NCBI RefSeq assembly: GCF_019263585.2
Contig: NZ_JADQDF010000001.1
Coordinates: 5,032,501-5,096,500 of the forward strand
DNA from: Pseudonocardia oceani
GTDB taxonomy: Bacteria; Actinomycetota; Actinomycetes; Mycobacteriales; Pseudonocardiaceae
Direction: 5' to 3'
Length of the DNA: 64,000 bases
Shown: piece by piece, positions 7,708 through 16,565 of the stretch
Numbering within the stretch: the stretch's first letter is position 1
Layout of the letters: every line of letters begins with the position of its first letter
Translations under genes and position numbers: made by a program
Notes under the pieces: generated by a model
Databases searched by the model: none
Seen by the model: only the letters and a program-made list of their open reading frames with translations
What the model was told of the DNA's origin: nothing

Positions 7708-9201
7708 GTGCCCGCACCCGTCCCCGTTCCCGCGTCGGTGAACGCCGCCGACCCGGCCCCGCCCGCCGTCCGCGGCACGGGCCTGTTCCTCGCGCTGGTC
7801 TGCAGCACGCAGTTCGTGCTGCTGGTCGGCGGCACCGTCGTCACCGTCTCGCTCCCGGCGATCGGGGCCGAGCTCGCGCTCACCCCGGGCCAGGCGCAGG
7901 GGGTGCTGACGGCCTTCATGCTGACGTTCGGCTGCCTGCTGCTCCTGGGCGGCCGCGCCGCGGACGTGCTGGGCCGCAGGCGGCTGTTCCTCGTGGGGCT
8001 CGCCGTGTTCGCGGTGGGCTCCCTGCTCTGCGCGGTGGCCACCTCGGCGGGCCTGCTCATCGCGGCGCGGGTGCTCGCCGGCACCGGCGCCGCGATGGCC
8101 TCGCCCGCGGCGATGTCGCTGCTCACCACCGTGTTCGTGACGCCCCGCGAGCGCAGCCGCGCCCTGGGGATGTGGGCCGCGGTCGGCGCGATCGGAGCGA
8201 CGCTGGGCAACGTCATCGGCGGCCTGCTGACCTCGGTCGGCGGCTGGCGGTGGATCTTCCTCGTCAACGTGCCGGTGTGCGTCCTGGCCTTCGTCGCCGC
8301 GTTCTCCCTGGTGCCCGCCGTCCCGCGGGTGCGGGGGCAGCGCCTGGCCCTGCCCGACGGCCTGCTGGCGACGGGCGCGGTGGCCGCGCTGATCCTCGGG
8401 CTCACCCAGGTCCAGTCCGGGGCCGTGCCGCTCGGCGCCGCGCTGGTGGCGGTGGCCGTCGTGCTCGGCGGGCTGTTCGCCCTGCTGCAGGCGCGCGCGG
8501 ACGACCCGCTGCTGCCCCTGTCGCTGTTCCGCACCCGCACCGCGACCGCGTTCCTGTTCGTCCTCATCACCGCGGGGACCTCGATCGGCTCGTACTTCAC
8601 GAGCTCGCTCTACATGCAGGACACGCTGGGCTGGTCGGCGCTGCAGGCCGGGCTCGCCTTCGTGCCGTGGGCCGCGCTCATCGCCGTGGTCGCGCAGATC
8701 GTGTCCCGGAACCTGCACCGGGTCGGGCCGCGGCTGCTCGTGCCGCTCGCGCTGACCTCGGTCGCGGCCGGCGGGACGCTGCTTGCGCTGTCGCTGCGGC
8801 CCGGGGCGACGTACCTGACGGGCCTGCTGCCGGCGTTCCTGCTGCTCGGGCTGGGCACCGGCGCGGCGGGCGTCGCGTGCACCGTCACGGCGATGTCGGG
8901 CATCCCCCGGCGGCGCCACGGCGTCGGCGCGGGGGCGCTCAACAGCACCCAGGCCGTGGGCAGTGCGCTGGCGATCGCCCTGGTCGCGCTGCTGGCGCAG
9001 CTCGGCACCGCGTTCGGGCCGGCCGGGGACGCCGTCGCGGCGACGCTGGCGGGCCAGCGGTTCGCGCTGCTGGTCGCGTCCGCCGTGGCCCTGCTGGGCG
9101 CGGTGCTCGCCGCCGTCGTCCTGCCCCGCAGGGTCCCGGCCCCGGCCGGGCCCGAGGCCGACGTGGCGCTGTCGCCGCCCGCGGCCACCCCGCTCACCTG
9201 A
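7708..9201 (+). CDS. MFS drug/solute exporter, 14-TM DHA2 (EmrB/QacA) type
   Basis: Integral membrane proton antiporter of about 497 aa. The first helix runs LFLALVCSTQFVLLVGGTVVTVSLPAI, the motif-A loop is GGRAADVLGRRRLFLVG, and motif C-like glycine-rich helices and about 14 hydrophobic stretches follow, as in the DHA2 family. The GTG start lies three bases after the previous stop. In this operon it may export a toxic substrate or product of the monooxygenase pathway. The C-terminal tail is Pro/Ala-rich and probably cytosolic. Confidence 0.88.
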   Translation: MPAPVPVPASVNAADPAPPAVRGTGLFLALVCSTQFVLLVGGTVVTVSLPAIGAELALTPGQAQGVLTAFMLTFGCLLLLGGRAADVLGRRRLFLVGLAVFAVGSLLCAVATSAGLLIAARVLAGTGAAMASPAAMSLLTTVFVTPRERSRALGMWAAVGAIGATLGNVIGGLLTSVGGWRWIFLVNVPVCVLAFVAAFSLVPAVPRVRGQRLALPDGLLATGAVAALILGLTQVQSGAVPLGAALVAVAVVLGGLFALLQARADDPLLPLSLFRTRTATAFLFVLITAGTSIGSYFTSSLYMQDTLGWSALQAGLAFVPWAALIAVVAQIVSRNLHRVGPRLLVPLALTSVAAGGTLLALSLRPGATYLTGLLPAFLLLGLGTGAAGVACTVTAMSGIPRRRHGVGAGALNSTQAVGSALAIALVALLAQLGTAFGPAGDAVAATLAGQRFALLVASAVALLGAVLAAVVLPRRVPAPAGPEADVALSPPAATPLT

Positions 9202-9226
9202 CCCGTCCGCACCCAGGAGGACCACC

Positions 9227-9886
9227 GTGGCACCGGAGCCGCTCTCCGCGCTCGACGCGCTGCACAGCACGCCCTCGCGGCGCTACCTCGCGCCCGACCC
9301 GATCCCCGACGACGTGCTGTGGGCCGTCCTCGACGCCGCGGTCCGCGGCCCGTCGGGCGGCAACCAGCAGGGCTGGGGCTGGGTCGTGGTGACGGATCGG
9401 GGCGTCAAGCGGACCGTCGCGGGCTGGTACCGGGAGAACTGGGAGCGCGTCTACGGCAGCCGGCGCGAGCAGATCCTCGGCGCGGGGCCCGGCGCGGGCG
9501 GCCTCACACCCGCCGGGTTCCGGGGCGCCGAGCACCTGGCCCACCACCTCGAGGACGCGCCGGTGTGGGTCTTCCCGGTGCTGCGCGACGCCGCCGGCTC
9601 GACCAACCCGCGGCTGGGCTCGTCGATCTACGGAGCCGTGCAGCACCTGTGCCTGGCCGCCCGCGCGCACGGCATCGGCACCTCGCTCACGACGCTGTAC
9701 GGCGGCCACGACGACGAGCTGCGGGAGCTGCTCGGTCTGCCCGCCGACGCGCTGACGATGGCGCTCGTGCCGATGGGCTACCCGGCCCGGGGGCGGTGGG
9801 CCCAGCCCGTGCGGCTGCCGGTCGAGCAGGTCGTCCACCTCGACCGGTGGGGCGCCACCCGGGCCCGCGTCACGGGTGCGCCGTGA
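9227..9886 (+). CDS. Nitroreductase-family flavoprotein
   Basis: About 219 aa, nitroreductase fold, expected FMN-binding homodimer using NAD(P)H. Visible features are the SRRYLAPDPIPDDVL N-terminal block, AVRGPSGGNQQGW (FMN phosphate/ring contacts), a long helix ending QHLCLAARAHGIGTSLTTL and the C-terminal MGYPARG segment. The GTG start at 9227 has AGGAGG six bases upstream. It is the last gene of the flavin-oxygenase operon and overlaps the convergent alanine dehydrogenase gene by 17 bases. The substrate could be a nitro, quinone or enone group. Confidence 0.85.
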   Translation: MAPEPLSALDALHSTPSRRYLAPDPIPDDVLWAVLDAAVRGPSGGNQQGWGWVVVTDRGVKRTVAGWYRENWERVYGSRREQILGAGPGAGGLTPAGFRGAEHLAHHLEDAPVWVFPVLRDAAGSTNPRLGSSIYGAVQHLCLAARAHGIGTSLTTLYGGHDDELRELLGLPADALTMALVPMGYPARGRWAQPVRLPVEQVVHLDRWGATRARVTGAP

Positions 9887-11003
9887 GCAGCTCCGCGGCG
9901 TCGGTGAAAGGCAGGCCGTGGGCCTCGGCGACCGGCTCGTTCGTCAGCTTCCCGTCGAGCGTGCTCAGCCCCAGCCGCAGGGCGGGGTCGGCCCCCGCCG
10001 CCCCGACGACGCCGTGGTGCGCGACCTTCACCAGGTAGGGCAGCGTGGCGGAGGTCAGGGCCAGGGTCGAGGTGCGGGCGACCGCGCCGGGGATGTTGGC
10101 CACGCAGTAGTGCGTGACGCCCTCCTCGACGTAGGTGGGGTCGGAGTGCGTCGTGGGGCGGCTGGTCTCGAAGCAGCCGCCCTGGTCGATGGCGATGTCG
10201 ACGACCACGCTGCCGGGCCGCATCGCCGCGATCATCTCCCGGCTGACCAGCGTGGGCGCCTTCGCGCCGGGCACCAGCACCGCCCCGATGACGACGTCGG
10301 CCTCGGCGACGTAGGCCGCGGTGCGGGCGCGGTTGGGCGTGATGAGGTCGAGCCGGCCGCCGAAGATGTCGGACAGGTAGGCGAGCCGGTTCGGGTTGGT
10401 GTCGAGCACCCGGACCATCGCCCGCATCCCCAGCGCGATCTTCGCCGCCTCGGTGCCCGACACACCGCCGCCGATGATGAGGACCTTCCCCGCGGGGGTG
10501 CCCGGCACGCCGCCGAGCAGGATCCCCGACCCGCCGCTGGGGCTCTCCAGGTGGTGCGCCGCGGCCTGCACGGCCATCCGGCCGGCGACCTCGCTCATCG
10601 GGGTCAGCAGCGGCAGCTTCCCGTCGCCGGTCTGCACCGTCTCGTAGGCGATGGAGCCGATGCGACGCTCGAGCAGGAACTCGGTGAGTCCGCGGTCGGC
10701 GGCGAGGTGCAGGTAGGTGAACAGCTGCTGGCCCTCGCGGAAGCGGTGGTACTCCGCGGGCACCGGCTCCTTCACCTTGACGACGAGGTCGGCCGCGGCG
10801 AACACCGCGTCGGCGTCGGCCAGGAGCTCGGCGCCCGCCGCGGTGTACTCGTCGTCGGTGAACCGGGATCCCGCGCCCGCCCCCGCCTGCACCACGACCC
10901 GGTGGCCGGCGTGCACCAGCTCCACGACGCCGTCGGGGGTCATCGCGACCCGGTTCTCGTTGTCCTTGATCTCGCTCGGTACTCCGACGACGAGCGTGCT
11001 CAT
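9870..11003 (-). CDS. ald: Alanine dehydrogenase
   Basis: NAD-dependent enzyme of about 377 aa interconverting L-alanine and pyruvate plus ammonia. Family hallmarks are the N-terminal VGVPSEIKDNENRVAMTP, VKVKEPVPAEY, the LTPMSEVAGRMA block, the Rossmann loop IIGGGVSGTEAAK and the C-terminal NIPGAVARTSTLALT. The length matches the usual 370-378 aa. It runs alone on the minus strand and its 3' end overlaps the nitroreductase gene. The 139-base gap upstream should hold its promoter, facing that of the oxygenase gene. Confidence 0.95.
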   Translation of the reverse strand: MSTLVVGVPSEIKDNENRVAMTPDGVVELVHAGHRVVVQAGAGAGSRFTDDEYTAAGAELLADADAVFAAADLVVKVKEPVPAEYHRFREGQQLFTYLHLAADRGLTEFLLERRIGSIAYETVQTGDGKLPLLTPMSEVAGRMAVQAAAHHLESPSGGSGILLGGVPGTPAGKVLIIGGGVSGTEAAKIALGMRAMVRVLDTNPNRLAYLSDIFGGRLDLITPNRARTAAYVAEADVVIGAVLVPGAKAPTLVSREMIAAMRPGSVVVDIAIDQGGCFETSRPTTHSDPTYVEEGVTHYCVANIPGAVARTSTLALTSATLPYLVKVAHHGVVGAAGADPALRLGLSTLDGKLTNEPVAEAHGLPFTDAAELLTAHP

Positions 11004-11142
11004 GCGGTCTCCTCGGTGGCAGGGGGCTCGTGCGGTCCGGTGCTGATCCTGGCCCTCCGCGGCCCGGATCGTCAGCCCGGGCGGTTAGCCTCGGGACGTC
11101 CTCCCGCGGCCGAGCGGGCGGCGCACCGAGAAGGGGTCGAGC

Positions 11143-12156
11143 ATGACGACGACGAGCCTCCCGGTCCTCGACATGGCCCTGCTCGACCGGGGCGGGGCGG
11201 GCGCGGCGGAGTTCCGCGCCGCCCTGCGCACGGCCACGCACGAGGTCGGGTTCTTCTACCTGGTCGGCCACGGGATCGGCGACGACGTCACGGCGCGCGC
11301 GTTCGCCGAGGCCGAGCGGTTCTTCGCGCTGCCCGACGAGGACAAGCGCCGCGTCGAGATGCTGCGCAGCCCGCAGTTCCGGGGCTACACCCGCACCGGC
11401 GGCGAGCTCACGCAGGGCCGGGTCGACTGGCGCGAGCAGATCGACATCGGCGCCGAGCGCGCCGCCTGCGACGACCCCTCGGCGCCCGAGTACATGCGCC
11501 TGGAGGGGCCCAACCTGTGGCCCGAGGCGCAGCCGGGCCTGCGCGAGGTGTTCACCGACTGGGAGCGGCGCTGCACCGCGGTCGCGCGCCGGCTCGTGCA
11601 GAGCTGGGCCGTCGCGCTGGGCGGGGAGCCGGAGCTGTTCGACAGCGCCTTCGGCGACCGCCCGTCGACGCTGATCAAGCTGGTGCGCTACCCCGGGCGC
11701 GAGGACCGCGGTCAGGGAGTCGGCGCGCACAAGGACCCCGGCGTGATGACGCTGCTGCTGGTCGAGCCGGGCAAGGGCGGCCTGCAGATCGGCACGGCCG
11801 ACGGCTGGATCGAGGCGCCCGCGCTGCCGGGGGCGTTCGTCGTCAACATCGGGGAGCTGCTGGAGTTCGCCACCGACGGCTACCTGCGGGCCACCGTGCA
11901 CCGCGTCGTGTCGCCGCCGCCGGGGGAGACCCGCCTGTCCATCCCGTTCTTCTTCAACCCCGCGCTCGACTCGTCCGTGCCGCGGGTCGCGCTGCCGCCC
12001 GAGCTCGCGGCGCAGGCCGCCGGGGTCACCCGCGACCCCGACAACGTCATCTCCGGCACGTTCGGGGAGAACCTGCTCAAGGCGCGCCTGCGGGCGCACC
12101 CCGACGTCGCGGCCGCGCACCACGCCGACCTGCTGGCGGCGCGCGCCGGCTCGTGA
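11143..12156 (+). CDS. Isopenicillin-N-synthase-family non-haem Fe(II) oxygenase
   Basis: About 337 aa, double-stranded beta-helix oxygenase of the 2-oxoglutarate/Fe(II) or IPNS group. The iron ligands are visible as H-x-D in GVGAHKDPG and the distal His in ATVHRVVSP; the 2-oxoglutarate-binding R-x-S is RLSIPFFF. The N-terminal DIOX_N block includes VGFFYLVGHGI and AERFFALPDEDKR. The ATG at 11143 follows an AGAAGGGG. It is monocistronic and convergent with the metallo-hydrolase gene. Similar actinobacterial proteins are only annotated generally, so the substrate is unknown. Confidence 0.85.
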   Translation: MTTTSLPVLDMALLDRGGAGAAEFRAALRTATHEVGFFYLVGHGIGDDVTARAFAEAERFFALPDEDKRRVEMLRSPQFRGYTRTGGELTQGRVDWREQIDIGAERAACDDPSAPEYMRLEGPNLWPEAQPGLREVFTDWERRCTAVARRLVQSWAVALGGEPELFDSAFGDRPSTLIKLVRYPGREDRGQGVGAHKDPGVMTLLLVEPGKGGLQIGTADGWIEAPALPGAFVVNIGELLEFATDGYLRATVHRVVSPPPGETRLSIPFFFNPALDSSVPRVALPPELAAQAAGVTRDPDNVISGTFGENLLKARLRAHPDVAAAHHADLLAARAGS

Positions 12157-12178
12157 GGCGCGCCCGCCGCGGCGCGCC
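12157..12178. terminator. Candidate bidirectional hairpin between convergent genes
   Basis: GGCGCGCC, a six-base spacer and GGCGCGCC form an 8-bp stem exactly in the 25-base gap between two convergent stop codons. There is no T-run, as is common in high-GC actinobacteria. Confidence 0.45.
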
Positions 12179-12181
12179 GCG

Positions 12182-13126
12182 TCAGGCCAGGCAGGTGAGC
12201 GCCCGCCCGCCGTTGTAGGCGACCATGTCGCCCAGCGCCGCCATGACGTCGACGGGCGCGCCGCGCTCCAGCCCGCCGAGCTCGGCGTAGGCGCGGTGCA
12301 GGTTGCCGACGATCCGCTCCGCGTCGGGCCAGTCGGCGAAGGCGCCCAGGTCCGTGTCGCGGGCGGCCTGCAGCGGCGTGACCCCGGCGGCCCGGCCGCG
12401 CGCGGCGAGGTCCAGGACGAAGCGCAGGTAGTCCAGGGTGGCGTCGAGCGGGGCGCGGTCGTGGAACACCGGGCCGTGGCCGGGCACGGTGGTCGTCGCG
12501 CCCAGCGGCGCGACCACCTCCTCCAGCACCTCGACCGCCCCGGCCACCGAGCCCATGAGCAGGAACGGCGTCCCGCCGTGGAAGACGAGGTCGCCGCAGA
12601 ACAGGGTCGACCGCTCGGGGAACCACACCAGCGAGTCGTTGGTGGTGTGCGCGGCGGTGCCGACGTGGCGCACCTCGGCGCGCAGGTCGCCGACGTGCAG
12701 GGAGACGCCCTCGGTGAAGGTGAGGAACGGCGGGTCCAGGGGCAGCGAACCCCAGTCCGGGTTCTCCCAGAACGGCAGCTCGCGGGGCGGGCCGAACGCG
12801 ATCATCTCCTCGCGGGCGCGCTCGTGGGCGACGATCGTCGCGGTGCCGAACAGCGCGTTGCCGAAGGTGTGGTCGCCGTGGTGGTGGGTGTTCACCAGCG
12901 TCCGGACCGGCGCGGTGGTGACCGAGGTGATGGCGTCGACGAAGGCGCGGGTGCGGCGCTCGGTCGAGCAGGAGTCGACCGCGACCACCCCCTGCGGGCC
13001 CACGGCGAAGCCGGTGTTGTTGATCCACCACGTCCCGTCCGGCTGGACGTAGGCGAAGATCCCGTCCGACACCTCCTCGAGCCGGGGCGGTCCGGGGACG
13101 GTGATGTCGTGGCTGTGCGCGCTCAC
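12182..13126 (-). CDS. Metallo-beta-lactamase-fold hydrolase
   Basis: About 314 aa, MBL-fold zinc hydrolase. Metal ligands are seen as THHHGDH (near residue 95), a His in GTAAHTTNDS, the Asp in FCGDLVFHGG and the His in VPGHGPV. The N-terminus reads as a standard MBL strand (GIFAYVQPDGTWWINNTGFAVG). The GTG start at 13126 overlaps the stop of the FAH-family gene as GTGA, so the two are coupled. By pairing with a fumarylacetoacetase-like protein it may hydrolyse a thioester, lactone or similar intermediate. Confidence 0.87.
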   Translation of the reverse strand: MSAHSHDITVPGPPRLEEVSDGIFAYVQPDGTWWINNTGFAVGPQGVVAVDSCSTERRTRAFVDAITSVTTAPVRTLVNTHHHGDHTFGNALFGTATIVAHERAREEMIAFGPPRELPFWENPDWGSLPLDPPFLTFTEGVSLHVGDLRAEVRHVGTAAHTTNDSLVWFPERSTLFCGDLVFHGGTPFLLMGSVAGAVEVLEEVVAPLGATTTVPGHGPVFHDRAPLDATLDYLRFVLDLAARGRAAGVTPLQAARDTDLGAFADWPDAERIVGNLHRAYAELGGLERGAPVDVMAALGDMVAYNGGRALTCLA

Positions 13127-14037
13127 GCGAGCTCCTCCCGGAGCGGGCGCACGGCGGCCCCCGCGACGACCGGGGCGTCGACGGCGCCCAGGCCCTCGAC
13201 CTCCAGGTGGACGCGGTCGCCCGGCCGCAGCCAGGGGTAGGCCTCGGCGCCGTGCACGCGGGAGAGCTCGAGGATGCAGCCGGTGCCGACGGTCCCGCTG
13301 CCGATCAGGTCGCCGGGCACGACCCGGGTGCCGCGCGAGGCGTAGGCGACCATCTCCCCGAAGCTCCAGTGCAGCGCGTCGAGCCGGCCGGCGCTGCAGG
13401 GCCGCCCGTTGACCGACGCCGTCATCGCGGCGGCCACGGGCAGCTCGTCGGGGGTGAGCATCCACGGCCCGCAGCTCGTCGCCGAGTCCTTGCCCTTCGC
13501 CGGGCCGAGGTTGAGCTTCATCTCCTCGGCCTGCAGGTCCCGGGCGCTCCAGTCGCACAGCACCAGGTAGCCCGCGATGTGGTCCACCGCCTCCTCGGGG
13601 GTCAGGTCGGAGCCCTCCCGCCCGATGACGGCCGCCACCTCCAGCTCGTAGTCGAAGGCCGCGCTGCCGGGCGAGATCGCGACCGGCTCGTGCGGGCCGA
13701 GCAGCGCCGCGGGGTTGGTGAAGTAGAAGACCGGCTGCCGGTACCACAGCGGGTCCACCGTCAGGCCGATCGCGGCGCTCGCGGTGACGACGTGCTCCTC
13801 GAACGCCATGAAGTCCCGGACCGAGGGCGGACGGGGCACCGGCGGCAGCAGCGTCACCGACGCCGGGTCGACGGACGGGCCCGCGAGCGCGGCGTCGGCG
13901 GCGGCGCGCAGCCGCGCGCCGTCGTCACCCAGCAGGTCGACCAGCCCCGTGCCGGCCGGCACCGGGTGCAGGCGGTCCTCCCGCCAGACCGCCGCGCGGA
14001 CGGTCCCGTCCTCCTCGGCGTAGCTGCTCCAGCGCAT
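13123..14037 (-). CDS. Fumarylacetoacetate hydrolase (FAH)-family protein
   Basis: About 304 aa. The FAH C-terminal fold shows the acidic metal ligands in FDYELEVAAVIGREG and CDWSARDLQ, the FGPAKGKDSATSCGP-type loop (here NLGPAKGKD) and the substrate-cap block GTVGTGCILEL. Members hydrolyse or decarboxylate acylpyruvates or act as hydratase/isomerases in aromatic meta-cleavage pathways. The ATG at 14037 has AAGGGGGG just upstream. The gene follows the LysR gene on the same strand by 65 bases and is coupled to the MBL hydrolase. Confidence 0.87.
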   Translation of the reverse strand: MRWSSYAEEDGTVRAAVWREDRLHPVPAGTGLVDLLGDDGARLRAAADAALAGPSVDPASVTLLPPVPRPPSVRDFMAFEEHVVTASAAIGLTVDPLWYRQPVFYFTNPAALLGPHEPVAISPGSAAFDYELEVAAVIGREGSDLTPEEAVDHIAGYLVLCDWSARDLQAEEMKLNLGPAKGKDSATSCGPWMLTPDELPVAAAMTASVNGRPCSAGRLDALHWSFGEMVAYASRGTRVVPGDLIGSGTVGTGCILELSRVHGAEAYPWLRPGDRVHLEVEGLGAVDAPVVAGAAVRPLREELA

Positions 14038-14102
14038 CGCGCCCCCCTTCGTCGTCGGCCGCCCCGGCCTGCCCCCCAGCCTGCCCCGGGCGGCGCCGCC
14101 GA

Positions 14103-14990
14103 TCATGGCCCGGATCGGTTCCGGTCGGGCAGGTCGACCGCGGCGGCCGCGCGCGCCGCGGCCCGGAACACCGCGACGGCCTCGCGCCCGTCGCCCCGGC
14201 GGCTCGCGACCGACACCGAGGCGCCCGGTCCCTCCATCGGCACGTACCGCACGGCGGGGTGCGGGAAGAACCGGCGCGCGGGCTCGCCGTGCAGGCCCAG
14301 CCGGCCGCTGGTGGCCACGGCGGTCGGGACGCCGGACGGCGAGCGGACGTCGACGCTGTCGCGGCGACCGCGCCGGTCGCCCCACTCCGACAGCCCGGGC
14401 GCGTCGCCGACCGGGCAGATCCAGCGCCGCCCGTCGACGTCGGCCGCGGTGAGCCGCTCGGCCGCGGCGAGGTCGGACGCCACCGGCACCACGGCGTAGC
14501 GGTCCATGTGCAGCACGCGGTCGAGCACCAGGTCGTCGGCCCCGCCGACGTCGTGGGTGAGCGCGAGGTCGACCTCGCCGCTGCGCACGGCGTCGTACTG
14601 GCCCTCCCAGTCGAGCTCGACCGTGGTCACGACCAGCTCCGGGAGCCGCTCCGCGACCAGCTCGCGCACGCGCGGCCACAGGTCGGCGAGCCCGAAGCCG
14701 AGCACCCCGATCCGCAGGACGCCCGGGTCGTCGTGGCGGCCGCCGGCCTGCTCCAGCAACGCGTCGAGCCGGGCCAGGACCTGCCGGGCGCGGGGGAGGA
14801 AGCGCTCGCCGGCCGGGGTGAGCGCGACCCGGCGGCTGGTGCGGGCGAACAGCGGTTCGCCGACCTCGCGCTCCAGGGCCTGGATGCGGCGGCCGAAGGG
14901 CTGGGCGGCGATGTAGTGCACCTGCGCCGCGCGTCCGAAGTGGAGCGTGTCGGCGAGCGTCACCGCGTACCGGAGCGAACGGACGTCCAT
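14103..14990 (-). CDS. LysR-type transcriptional regulator
   Basis: About 295 aa. The N-terminal winged HTH is clear (DVRSLRYAVTLADTLHFGRAAQ then RRIQALEREVGEPLFARTSRRVALTPAG), followed by a periplasmic-binding-type effector domain from about residue 90 (VLRIGVLGFG). The start is the ATG at 14990, where the HTH begins; upstream in-frame codons lie in the divergent promoter. It is divergent from the amidohydrolase gene and co-directional with the FAH/MBL pair, so it probably controls one or both. No LysR box could be assigned with confidence in the 116-base gap. Confidence 0.9.
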   Translation of the reverse strand: MDVRSLRYAVTLADTLHFGRAAQVHYIAAQPFGRRIQALEREVGEPLFARTSRRVALTPAGERFLPRARQVLARLDALLEQAGGRHDDPGVLRIGVLGFGLADLWPRVRELVAERLPELVVTTVELDWEGQYDAVRSGEVDLALTHDVGGADDLVLDRVLHMDRYAVVPVASDLAAAERLTAADVDGRRWICPVGDAPGLSEWGDRRGRRDSVDVRSPSGVPTAVATSGRLGLHGEPARRFFPHPAVRYVPMEGPGASVSVASRRGDGREAVAVFRAAARAAAAVDLPDRNRSGP

Positions 14991-15106
14991 GTCCCACCAC
15001 CTCGCGCGCGCCTGCCGGGCCCGGGCGATGCTACGTCGCCCGGGCCCCCGCGATCGCAACCTCTTCGGCACATGCACCCCGCCGTCGGCGTCGCCACGCT
15101 GGCGCC

Positions 15107-16540
15107 ATGACACGCACCCTCATCCGGGGCGGCCACGTCCTGACGATGGACCCCGCCCTCGGCGACCTCCCCACCGGCGACGTCCTCGTCGAGGACGGGG
15201 TGATCGCCGCCGTGGCCCCGTCGCTGCCCGTCACCGACGCGGAGGTGATCGACGCGACCGGCCACCTCGTGCTGCCCGGCCTCGTCGACACCCACCGCCA
15301 CACCTGGCAGTCGCTCGTCCGCGGCATCTGCGGCGACTGGACGCTGGGCGACTACTACTTCGGCATCCGGCTCGCGATCTCCCCGGCCTACACCGCCGAC
15401 GACGTGCGCCTGGGCAACCGGCTCGGCGCCCTCGACGCGCTCAACGCCGGGGTGACGACGCTGCTCGACTTCTCCCACTGCAACAACACCCCCGACCACG
15501 GCGACGGCGCCGTCCTGGGCCTGCGCGACGCCGGGATCCGCGCGGCCTTCTGCTACGGGTTCTTCGAGAGCTCGCCCGAGGCCAGCCGGTTCGGCGAGCA
15601 CGCCGCGCGGCTCGCGGACTTCCACCGCATCGCCGACACCCACTTCGCCTCCGACGGCCTGCTGACCCTGGGCGTCTCGCTCTCGGAGTTGTACGGGCTG
15701 CCGTGGGACCGCACGGTCGCGGAGCTGGCCGCGGCCCGCGAGCGCCGCGCGCTGGTCGTCAACCACACCGGGTGCGTGTGGGGCAGCGTGCTGACCGGCG
15801 GCATCGGCGAGCTCGACGCCCACGGCCTGCTCGGGCCCGACATCGTCCACGTGCACTGCAACACCCTCGACGACGCCGAGTGGGAGGCGGTCGCCCGCAG
15901 CGGCGGCAAGGTCTCGATCTCGGTGGAGACCGAGCTCAACATGGGCATGGGGCGGCCGGTGTTCGCGCGCTGCCACCGGCACGGCATCGCCCCGACCCTG
16001 TCCGCCGACGTCATCTCGCTCAACTCCGGCGACCTCTGGCACGAGATGCGGTTCGGGCTCGGGCTCACGCGCTGGGAGGCCACCGAGGCGACGAACCTCG
16101 CGGGCGCGATGCCCGAGGCGGTCACCACCACCGCGAAGGAGGCGCTGGCCTGGACGACGGTGAACGGCGCCGACGCCCTCGGGCTGGGCAACCGGATCGG
16201 CTCCCTGACGCCGGGCAAGCGCGCCGACCTGCAGCTCGTCGGCGGGGGAGCGGTCGAGCAGCACCCCCGGATCGACCCCTACGCCACGCTGGTCTTCCAG
16301 ACCACCGCCGCCGACGTCCGGACCGTGCTGGTCGACGGCCGGGTCGTCAAGCGCGACGGCGTGCTCACCGGCGTCGACCTGCCCCGGCTCACCGCCGAGG
16401 CCGACACCGCCGCGGACGCGATCCTCGGCCGGGTCCGGGACGCCGGGCGCGCCCTCCCGGGCACCCCGCCCGGCGCCTTCGAGGCGCTGGAGCCGGTGGC
16501 CCGCGGCTTCCGGGACGAGGCGGCGGGGGTGGGGCGGTAG
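15107..16540 (+). CDS. Amidohydrolase-superfamily deaminase/hydrolase (AtzB/TrzN-like)
   Basis: About 477 aa, cytoplasmic metallo-hydrolase of the cytosine deaminase/chlorohydrolase group. The strand-1 motif is DTHRHTWQS, further metal or substrate ligands lie in VHVHCNTLDD, and the strand-8 Asp is within LSADVISLNSGD. The C-terminal beta-sandwich closes with DVRTVLVDGRVVKRDG. In close relatives the loop after strand 8 fixes the substrate, and here it is not diagnostic. The start at 15107 lacks a good Shine-Dalgarno sequence. It is divergent from LysR; a nitrogen heterocycle or guanidine-like substrate is possible. Confidence 0.85.
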   Translation: MTRTLIRGGHVLTMDPALGDLPTGDVLVEDGVIAAVAPSLPVTDAEVIDATGHLVLPGLVDTHRHTWQSLVRGICGDWTLGDYYFGIRLAISPAYTADDVRLGNRLGALDALNAGVTTLLDFSHCNNTPDHGDGAVLGLRDAGIRAAFCYGFFESSPEASRFGEHAARLADFHRIADTHFASDGLLTLGVSLSELYGLPWDRTVAELAAARERRALVVNHTGCVWGSVLTGGIGELDAHGLLGPDIVHVHCNTLDDAEWEAVARSGGKVSISVETELNMGMGRPVFARCHRHGIAPTLSADVISLNSGDLWHEMRFGLGLTRWEATEATNLAGAMPEAVTTTAKEALAWTTVNGADALGLGNRIGSLTPGKRADLQLVGGGAVEQHPRIDPYATLVFQTTAADVRTVLVDGRVVKRDGVLTGVDLPRLTAEADTAADAILGRVRDAGRALPGTPPGAFEALEPVARGFRDEAAGVGR

Positions 16541-16565
16541 GCGCGAGACCCGGCGGCGCCGGGGC

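Noticed and set aside
16549..16563. CCCGGC-GGC-GCCGGG hairpin between convergent genes as a terminator
   Set aside because: A 6-bp stem of this composition is expected by chance in such GC-rich sequence.
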